Part shown: positions 1-4,783 of the stretch, in pieces
How positions within the stretch are numbered: position 1 is the first letter of the stretch
Layout of the letters: every line of letters starts with the position of its first letter
Source of the DNA: an uncultured Selenomonadaceae bacterium
GTDB lineage: Bacteria; Bacillota; Negativicutes; Selenomonadales; Selenomonadaceae
Assembly (NCBI GenBank): GCA_945637225.1
Contig: CALZDE010000080.1
Location: forward strand, 1 to 8,644
Reading direction: 5' to 3'
Length of the DNA: 8,644 nucleotides
Program-made: the position numbers and the translations under genes
The notes under the pieces: model-generated
Database searches by the model: none
What the model saw: only the letters and a program-made list of their open reading frames with translations
What the model was told of the DNA's origin: nothing

Positions 1-128
1 GTTTTTCTGTTGGTAAGGTTAAGGAGCAGTGCCCTGGCATTCCTGTTGAGGCTATTGACATGCGTATGTATGGCCGTATGGATGGTAAGGGTGTTCTGGA
101 GTTCGCTAAGAAGACTATTGGTGACTAA
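1..128 (+). CDS. celA: PTS lactose/cellobiose-family IIB component, C-terminal end (partial)
   Basis: Only the last 41 residues are present, read from base 3 to the TAA at 126-128; the gene begins upstream of the window. IIB is the small cytoplasmic phosphocarrier that takes a phosphate from IIA on a cysteine and passes it to the sugar crossing the membrane through IIC. The visible tail holds PGIPVEAIDMRMYGRMDG followed by a final helix, which matches the conserved C-terminal block of Lac/Cel-family IIB proteins (typically V-x-x-IDMR-x-YG-x-MDG-x-x-VL). The catalytic cysteine lies near the N-terminus in this family and cannot be seen here. A hairpin terminator follows 48 bases after the stop, so this gene appears to end its own transcript while IIC, its partner, restarts from a new promoter. 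The family call is well supported by the motif and by the IIC and IIA genes next door. The symbol celA is by family convention only. Confidence 0.85.
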   Translation, partial: FSVGKVKEQCPGIPVEAIDMRMYGRMDGKGVLEFAKKTIGD

Positions 129-176
129 TATAGCTTTCTCAGTAACCCTTTTATAAATACTCTTTGGTTTTTTCTC

Positions 177-208
177 AAAAAGGACACCTCGCAAGAGGTG
201 CCCTTTTT
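177..208 (+). terminator. Intrinsic terminator after the IIB gene
   Basis: The inverted repeat AAAAAGG-A-CACCTC / GAGGTG-C-CCTTTTT closes on a GCAA tetraloop (191-194) and has a single A/C mismatch. The 3' arm ends in a T5 run (204-208). GNRA-capped stems like this are very stable. The A-run on the 5' side makes it potentially bidirectional. It separates the IIB message from the IIC message. Confidence 0.88.
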
Positions 209-229
209 AATTTAAAAAAATAAAAAATA

Positions 230-244
230 TGTAACAGTGATACA
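230..244. promoter_or_regulatory. Candidate operator: 15-bp near-perfect palindrome
   Basis: TGTAACAGTGATACA pairs in six of seven positions around a central G (237). It lies about 50 bases upstream of the -35 of the proposed IIC promoter, at roughly -90 from the expected start of transcription, a position usual for an activator or an upstream repressor site. I cannot assign it to a known regulator family, and no regulator gene is in the window. A second, weaker palindrome ATGTT-ATTA-AACAT lies at 270-283. Short A+T-rich palindromes also occur by chance. Confidence 0.35.
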
Positions 245-293
245 AATGACTACGGTATGGTGCGAAACAATGTTATTAAACATATAAAATCCA

Positions 294-323
294 TTGTACT
301 TCCTATTGATTATATGTTATATT
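294..323 (+). promoter_or_regulatory. Extended -10 promoter for the PTS IIC-IIA-GH1 transcript
   Basis: The -35 is TTGTAC (294-299). After an 18-base spacer comes the -10 TATATT (318-323), preceded by TG at 315-316 as an extended -10 element. Transcription would start near 330, giving a leader of about 60 bases before the IIC start. The nine bases ATATGTTAT covering this -10 recur exactly in the -10 region of the second operon (6728-6736), which fits a housekeeping sigma factor. A TTGATT at 306-311 is too close to any -10 to be the -35. Confidence 0.6.
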
Positions 324-388
324 ATACTTGCCTAAAGGGAATAGGCGAATATTAAAAAACCATAAGAAAAGAGAGGGGTTATTAAAAA

Positions 389-1702
389 ATGAACAAGGAA
401 GAAATGTTCAACAAATTCCTGGAAGTCATGAATAACTTCGCACAGCTCAAGGCTGTTGTAGCAGTTAAAGACGGCTTCATCATGACCACACCATTCACCA
501 TCTGCGGTTCACTGTTTCTGCTGATCGCATGCTTGCCAATCCCAGGTTGGGGAGACATGATGGCTGGCATCTTCGGTCCTAACTGGCAGGCTCCAATGTG
601 GACTGTATGTGGCGGTACTTTTAATCTTTTAGCAATTATCGTAGTATTATCTATCACTTATAAGTATGTTGCAAATGAGGGTCTTGACGGTATGACCGCT
701 GCTGGTCTGGCATTATCCTCTTATGTAATGCTCATGCCTACCGAGGTTGTTACCGAGGCTGGTGAGAAGGTTGGCGGTGTTCTGCCAATGGGTTGGACTG
801 GCAGTAACGGTGTTATTACCGCTATCATTATCTCCTTCGCTGTAAGCTACATTTACTGCTTCTGCGTAAAGAATCACATCGGTATCAAGATGCCTGATTC
901 TGTTCCAGGTGGTGTTGCTCGTGCATTCGAGGCTCTGACTCCTGGCTTCCTGGTATTCCTGCTTTCTTCCGCTCTGTGGGCTGCTTGCCACTTCATGGGC
1001 GAGACTACCGTTCCTGAGCTGATCTTCAAGATGATTCAGGTTCCTCTGCAGGCACTGTCCGATACTCTTGCTGGTGGTATTACCATCGTTGGTTTACAGA
1101 GCTTACTGTTCTGGGCTGGTATTCATGGTCCAAACGTTGTTGGTGGCGTTGTTGCTCCACTGCTCCTTGCAAACTCCATGGATAATCAGGCACTCTTAGA
1201 TGCTGGCCAGTCTCTGGTTGGCAACCCAGCTGCAAAGTTCATCACTGTACAGATTAACGACGTATTCGTTAAGTCCGGCGGTTGCGGTCTGACCTTAGGT
1301 CTTATCATCGCTGGTCTGATGGTAGCTAAGTCCGAGCAGTTCAAGTCCCTGACTAAGATTGCTATGGTTCCTGGCCTGTTCAACATCAACGAGCCTATCA
1401 TCTTCGGTTTACCTATCGTATTCAACCCTTACATGATGATTCCTTTCATCATTGTTCCTATCGTTGCTCTGGTTGTAACTTGGATGGCTATGTATATCGG
1501 CTTCCTGTCTCCTATGGGTGCTATTCAGGTACCTTGGACTACTCCTCCTATCATTGCAGGTCTGCTGCTTGATGGCTGGCAGGGTGCTGTTATCCAGATT
1601 ATCAACCTGGTACTGTCCACCATTATCTATCTCCCATTCATCAAGGGCATGGATAAGAGCATGTTAGCTGAAGAGGCTGAGATGGAGAATGCTGAGAACT
1701 AA
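389..1702 (+). CDS. celB: PTS lactose/cellobiose-family IIC permease
   Basis: This is the membrane channel of a cellobiose/beta-glucoside phosphotransferase system. It binds the disaccharide outside and moves it inward while IIB phosphorylates it. The 437-residue length is usual for the family, and the protein has roughly ten hydrophobic segments. Two family signatures are clear: WAGIHGPNVVGG near 242-253 with His246, and FNINEPIIFGLPIVFNP near 331-347 with Glu335. By analogy with the Bacillus ChbC structure these are the sugar-binding histidine and the glutamate near the phosphorylated hydroxyl. The C-terminus is a short acidic cytoplasmic tail. The ATG at 389 has GAGAGGGG at 371-378, ten bases upstream. 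The gene follows the promoter at 294-323 and is separated from IIA by 187 structured bases. Codons are highly biased (GCT, GTT, GGT, CGT, AAG), as expected for strong expression. Beta-1,4 or mixed-linkage gluco-oligosaccharides are the likely cargo, inferred from the hydrolases in the same cluster. Confidence 0.96.
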   Translation: MNKEEMFNKFLEVMNNFAQLKAVVAVKDGFIMTTPFTICGSLFLLIACLPIPGWGDMMAGIFGPNWQAPMWTVCGGTFNLLAIIVVLSITYKYVANEGLDGMTAAGLALSSYVMLMPTEVVTEAGEKVGGVLPMGWTGSNGVITAIIISFAVSYIYCFCVKNHIGIKMPDSVPGGVARAFEALTPGFLVFLLSSALWAACHFMGETTVPELIFKMIQVPLQALSDTLAGGITIVGLQSLLFWAGIHGPNVVGGVVAPLLLANSMDNQALLDAGQSLVGNPAAKFITVQINDVFVKSGGCGLTLGLIIAGLMVAKSEQFKSLTKIAMVPGLFNINEPIIFGLPIVFNPYMMIPFIIVPIVALVVTWMAMYIGFLSPMGAIQVPWTTPPIIAGLLLDGWQGAVIQIINLVLSTIIYLPFIKGMDKSMLAEEAEMENAEN

Positions 1703-1743
1703 TATGATAGTTCGGTAATTCAAATCAACAATATACGCGGTAA

Positions 1744-1763
1744 TTTTGGGCGGCTAACCAAAA
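1744..1763 (+). other. Small intercistronic stem-loop between IIC and IIA
   Basis: TTTTGG (1744-1749) pairs with CCAAAA (1758-1763) around an eight-base loop, and one further A-T pair (1743/1764) can extend it. It sits directly upstream of the larger hairpin at 1773-1806. There is no T-run after it, so it is not a terminator. A role in mRNA processing or stability is inference only. Confidence 0.35.
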
Positions 1764-1772
1764 TAATAGGAG

Positions 1773-1806
1773 AGACTTTGGCGGGGAGCGGTTCCCCCCA
1801 GAGTCT
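1773..1806 (+). other. GC-rich intercistronic hairpin between IIC and IIA
   Basis: AGACTTTGG (1773-1781) pairs with CCAGAGTCT (1798-1806) with one G-U pair. After a bulged C1782, GGGG (1783-1786) pairs with CCCC (1794-1797) around a seven-base loop, giving a 13-bp stem. The nearest T-run (T8, 1823-1830) begins 16 bases after the stem, too far for a normal intrinsic terminator. A processing or 3'-end protecting element that uncouples IIC from IIA levels is therefore likelier than termination. Confidence 0.6.
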
Positions 1807-1889
1807 TATCTTATATATCAAGTTTTTTTTACGACGAATTAAATTTTTCAAATATTTTTTATTTTGTGTTAATAATAGGAGGAAAAACC

Positions 1890-2222
1890 ATGGCTACTTA
1901 TAATAAGGAAGCAGTTGAGATGCCAGCATTTCAGATTATTTCTGCAGTAGGTACTGCTAGAAGCTGTTACATTGAAGCAATTCAGGAAGCAAAGAAGGGT
2001 AACTATGAAGCAGCTGAGAAGATGATTGCAGAGGGCGATGAGGCTTTTGCTGAAGGTCATGACGCTCATCTTGGTCTTTTGGGCCGTGAAGCTGAGACTG
2101 GTGAGACTGATGTATGCCTGATTATTCTTCATGCTGAGGACCAGCTCATGAGCGCAGAGAGCTTCAAGATTCTGGCTAATGAGTTCATTGATGTTTACAA
2201 AGAGATGCGCAAGGATAAGTAA
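1890..2222 (+). CDS. celC: PTS lactose/cellobiose-family IIA component
   Basis: This cytoplasmic phosphocarrier receives phosphate from HPr and passes it to the IIB cysteine. The 110-residue product is all helical in appearance and has the usual family length. The active-site block ILHAEDQLM (79-87) holds His81, equivalent to the phosphorylated His78 of Lactococcus IIA-Lac. Asp84 matches the metal-binding aspartate of the trimer core. Another family feature is the helix with AEGDEAFAEGHDAHLGLL (47-64). I chose the ATG at 1890 because a perfect AGGAGG (1877-1882) sits seven bases upstream. A GTG 24 bases earlier stays in frame but would place that ribosome site inside the gene. IIA and GH1 are 55 bases apart and probably share a transcript. 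The phosphorylation residues look intact. Confidence 0.96.
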   Translation: MATYNKEAVEMPAFQIISAVGTARSCYIEAIQEAKKGNYEAAEKMIAEGDEAFAEGHDAHLGLLGREAETGETDVCLIILHAEDQLMSAESFKILANEFIDVYKEMRKDK

Positions 2223-2277
2223 TTGTAGTTTGTAATAATGTAACTCCTGTTCGGGTTATTTGGAGGAAGATATAAAT

Positions 2278-3729
2278 ATGGCATTTCCAAAAGGATTTTT
2301 ATGGGGCGGTGCAGTAGCAGCACATCAGCTGGAAGGCGGCTGGAATGAAGGCGGCAAGGGCCCTAGTGTAGCAGATGTTATGACCGTTGGTGGTCCTGGT
2401 ATTCATAGAGAAATTACTGATGGTGTTATCGAAGGCAAGATTTACCCAAATCACGAAGCTATTGATTTCTATCATCGTTATAAGGAAGATATTGCAATGC
2501 TGGCAAAGCTCGGCTTCAAGTGCTTCCGTACTTCTATTGCATGGACTCGTATTTTCCCTAATGGTGATGAGCTGGTACCAAATGAGGAAGGTTTAAAGTT
2601 CTACGATGACCTCTTTGATGAGATGGCTAAGTATGGCATGGAGCCAATAGTTACCCTTTCTCATTTTGAGATTCCTTTCCATCTTGTAAAGGAATATGGC
2701 GGCTGGCGCAGCCGTAAGCTGGTAGATATGTTCGTTCGTTTCGCTAAGGTATGCTTCGAGCGTTACCAGTTCAAGGTAAAGTATTGGATGACCTTCAACG
2801 AGATTAACAATCAGCGTGAAGTAGAGGGTCTGAATGGTTCTCATCATGCATTTACTGATTCCGGTGTTATTTACAAGGAAGGCGAGGACCGTTATAAGGT
2901 TATGTATCAGGTAGCTCATCATGAGCTGGTTGCTTCCGCTATGGCTGTTATAGAGGGTCACAAGATTAATCCTGATATGCAGATTGGCTGCATGATGGCT
3001 GTATCTCCAGTATATCCTGCAACTTCTGCACCTCTTGACCAGATGGCTGCCCTGAAGGAAATGGACCGTACTTTCTATTACTGTGATGTTCATTGCCGTG
3101 GTCATTACCCAACCTACATTCTGAAGGAATGGGAGAACCGTGGCTATGACATTAAGATGGAGCCAGGAGATATGAAGATCTTGGAGGAAGGCACCGTAGA
3201 TTATCTTGCTTTCTCCTATTATATGAGTTTTGCTAGTGCATATGACCCAGAGGGTACCCGCCATATGGGTAAGGAAGTAAAGAACCAGTATGTTAAGGCT
3301 TCTGACTGGGGCTGGCAGATTGACCCAGTTGGTCTGCGTTATACTCTGAATATTCTGCAGGAGCGTTATGAGCTTCCTCTGATGATTGTAGAGAATGGTA
3401 TTGGTCTCCATGAGACTCCTGCTGAGGATGGCATCATCCATGATGATGAGCGCATTCAGTATTTCTCTAATCATATTGCCGAGATGAAGAAGGCTATCGA
3501 GCTTGATGGTGTAGTTCTGATGGGTTACTGCCCATGGGGGCCTATCGACATCGTATCTGCAAGTACCGGTGAGATGGATAAGCGTTACGGCTTTATCTAT
3601 GTAGATAAGAATAATAAGGGTGAGGGTACTCTTAACCGTAAGCCAAAGAAGTCATTCTACTGGTATCAGAGAGTAATTGCTACTAATGGTGAGGATCTCT
3701 CCACCGATATTGAAATTCCAAAAGATTGA
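2278..3729 (+). CDS. GH1 6-phospho-beta-glucosidase
   Basis: This cytoplasmic enzyme hydrolyses the 6-phosphorylated beta-glucosides delivered by the PTS to glucose 6-phosphate and glucose, feeding glycolysis. The 483-residue length is normal for the family, and there is no signal peptide. The N-terminal GH1 signature FLWGGAVAAHQLEGG (7-21) is present. The acid/base is Glu175 in TFNEIN and the nucleophile is Glu372 in VENG. The phosphate pocket that separates 6-phospho enzymes from plain beta-glucosidases is visible near 427-437: Ser427 in VSAST, then Lys435 and Tyr437 in DKRYG, as in BglA/LacG-type enzymes. The ATG at 2278 has GGAGG at 2262-2266; a TTG at 2260 is in frame but overlaps that site. 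The PTS genes upstream supply its substrate. Cellobiose 6-phosphate and laminaribiose- or gentiobiose-type phosphates are all possible. I left the symbol blank because bglA, licH and ascB are all used for such genes. Confidence 0.96.
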   Translation: MAFPKGFLWGGAVAAHQLEGGWNEGGKGPSVADVMTVGGPGIHREITDGVIEGKIYPNHEAIDFYHRYKEDIAMLAKLGFKCFRTSIAWTRIFPNGDELVPNEEGLKFYDDLFDEMAKYGMEPIVTLSHFEIPFHLVKEYGGWRSRKLVDMFVRFAKVCFERYQFKVKYWMTFNEINNQREVEGLNGSHHAFTDSGVIYKEGEDRYKVMYQVAHHELVASAMAVIEGHKINPDMQIGCMMAVSPVYPATSAPLDQMAALKEMDRTFYYCDVHCRGHYPTYILKEWENRGYDIKMEPGDMKILEEGTVDYLAFSYYMSFASAYDPEGTRHMGKEVKNQYVKASDWGWQIDPVGLRYTLNILQERYELPLMIVENGIGLHETPAEDGIIHDDERIQYFSNHIAEMKKAIELDGVVLMGYCPWGPIDIVSASTGEMDKRYGFIYVDKNNKGEGTLNRKPKKSFYWYQRVIATNGEDLSTDIEIPKD

Positions 3730-3741
3730 TTAACGTATAAT
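3710..3741 (+). promoter_or_regulatory. Weak candidate promoter for the secreted glucanases
   Basis: A perfect TATAAT (3736-3741) lies just after the GH1 stop codon. The only -35-like hexamer upstream is TTGAAA (3710-3715), 20 bases away, longer than the usual 16-18, and there is no TG extension. If active it would start transcription near 3748, so the hairpin at 3756-3810 would form the first part of a licheninase leader. Confidence 0.25.
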
Positions 3742-3755
3742 AAAAATTTAAGCAG

Positions 3756-3816
3756 CCCCCCACTAAAATCATCGAGGGGCGTGGTAAAACAGGCCATTTT
3801 TAGTGGGGGGTATTTT
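3756..3816 (+). terminator. Long-stem hairpin with T-rich tail (terminator or attenuator) before the licheninase
   Basis: CCCCCCACTAAAA (3756-3768) pairs perfectly over 13 bp with TTTTAGTGGGGGG (3798-3810), followed by a T-rich TATTTT. The 29-base loop contains GGGGC (3776-3780), which can alternatively pair with GCCCC (3755-3759), so two mutually exclusive folds are possible. The position, between the cytoplasmic and secreted enzyme genes, suggests partial termination. The T-tail is interrupted, so efficiency is uncertain. Confidence 0.6.
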
Positions 3817-3895
3817 GTTACGAAAAAATAGCTTAAATGTAAATAAAATTTTACCCACTATTGGGAAGAGTGCGGTAAGAAGGGGAGTAGGAAAA

Positions 3896-4741
3896 ATGAA
3901 ATTAAAGAAATTAACAAGCTTAGTAATGGCAGGACTGTTTTCTATGGGCGTAGCTTTTACTGCTGCTGATGTAGTGGCTGAGGCTGCGGATAGCCCAGAA
4001 TGTACTTCTGTAGTCCGTGAGGCTCCAGTGGGCGGTTTCTTCTTAGATTTCTCTAAGGAGAAGGCTGTGCCAGAAGGCTGGATGGCTTCTGATGGCTGGA
4101 CTAATGGTGCTCCATTTGATGTAAACTGGCATGCTAAGAACGTTACTTTTGATGGCGATGTAATGAAGCTGAAGGTTGGTAAGGAAAGAGCTAAGGAAGG
4201 CTGGGCATTTGATAACAAGGTTCCTTATACCGGCGGTGAGTTCCGTTCCTTAGTAAACAACAGATTCCACTATGGTCTGTATGAGGTTTGCATGAAGCCT
4301 GCTAAGCATGAGGGCTTGATGGCAGGTTCCTTCTTTACCTATACTGGTCCTTGGGACACTCCTCCAACTCAGTGGGACGAGATTGATATTGAGTTTATCG
4401 GTGACAAGAGCGACAAGGCGCAGTTCAATTATTATGTAGATGGCGTAGGCGGTCATGAGTATATGTGTGACCTCGGCTTTGATGCTTCAGCAGATTTCCA
4501 TGTATATGCTTTCCGTTGGGAGCCATTGAAGATTACCTGGTATGTAGACGGCAAGGAAGTTTATCATGTAGAGGGCAACAACCTGCCTGTAACTCCTTCT
4601 ATGGTTATGGCTAATATCTGGGCTGGCAAGGGTGTTGATGAGTGGTTAGGTCACTTTGACGGTAAGAATATGCCATTAGCAGCAAGCTACAAGTGGATGA
4701 AGTTCACTCCAGATTATCAGCTTACTCATGTTAATAAGTAA
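3896..4741 (+). CDS. Secreted GH16 licheninase (beta-1,3-1,4-glucanase)
   Basis: The product of 281 residues is an extracellular endo-glucanase that cuts beta-1,4 bonds next to beta-1,3 bonds in lichenan and cereal mixed-linkage glucan (EC 3.2.1.73), releasing short oligosaccharides. Residues 1-30 form a signal peptide: MKLKK, a hydrophobic core, then an AEA-type cleavage site. The catalytic motif WDEIDIEFIG (160-169) supplies nucleophile Glu162, helper Asp164 and acid/base Glu166. Extensive blocks match Bacillus lichenases as I remember them, including SFFTYTGP, QFNYY, GVGGHE, LGFDAS, KITWYVDG and GVDEWLG. No cellulose-binding, dockerin or wall-anchor domain is present. The two cysteines that form the Bacillus disulfide are Val76 and Gly113 here. 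The ATG at 3896 has AAGGGGAG eight bases upstream. An in-frame ATG at 3801-3803 lies inside the hairpin and would bury the signal peptide. The GH9 gene follows after 42 bases, so the two are very likely cotranscribed. Confidence 0.95.
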   Translation: MKLKKLTSLVMAGLFSMGVAFTAADVVAEAADSPECTSVVREAPVGGFFLDFSKEKAVPEGWMASDGWTNGAPFDVNWHAKNVTFDGDVMKLKVGKERAKEGWAFDNKVPYTGGEFRSLVNNRFHYGLYEVCMKPAKHEGLMAGSFFTYTGPWDTPPTQWDEIDIEFIGDKSDKAQFNYYVDGVGGHEYMCDLGFDASADFHVYAFRWEPLKITWYVDGKEVYHVEGNNLPVTPSMVMANIWAGKGVDEWLGHFDGKNMPLAASYKWMKFTPDYQLTHVNK

Positions 4742-4783
4742 TTAGGGATAAATATTTAATGGATGATTGTGAGGTAAAGAAAA

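Noticed and set aside
209..388. Sigma-54 (-24/-12) promoter or CcpA cre site upstream of IIC
   Set aside because: No TGGCA-N7-TTGC spacing and no WTGNAANCGNWNNCW-like match could be found, whereas a sigma-A-type extended -10 promoter is present.
1831..1876. Separate promoter for IIA in the A+T-rich stretch
   Set aside because: Many TA-rich hexamers exist but none combine a plausible -35 with correct spacing, and the candidate -10 TTAATA lies against the ribosome site.
1866..1889. GTG start 24 bases upstream for IIA
   Set aside because: The ribosome site AGGAGG would lie within the coding region, and the family N-terminus fits the ATG at 1890.
1768..1892. Possible small gene starting at TTG 1778 behind AGGAGAG
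   Set aside because: The peptide would be encoded by the hairpin and by A+T-rich spacer, has no sensible composition, and runs into the IIA start.
2260..2277. TTG start 18 bases upstream for the GH1 gene
   Set aside because: It overlaps the GGAGG that serves the ATG at 2278, and GH1 proteins typically begin just before the FPKGFLWG block.
2593..3474. Long minus-strand open frame of 293 codons opposite the GH1 gene
   Set aside because: The frame is a shadow of the highly biased GH1 codons. It shows no recognisable domain, and the sense strand carries the intact GH1 catalytic motifs.
3769..3797. LicT/BglG-type antiterminator target in the loop of the 3756-3810 hairpin
   Set aside because: I looked for the conserved GGAT...ACTG...GCAGGCAAAACC pattern. 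Only loose GGTAAAAC-like similarity is present, and no BglG-type gene is in the window.
3803..3895. N-terminal extension of the licheninase from upstream starts
   Set aside because: It begins inside the 3' arm of the hairpin and would put 31 basic residues before the signal peptide. The ATG at 3896 has a proper ribosome site.
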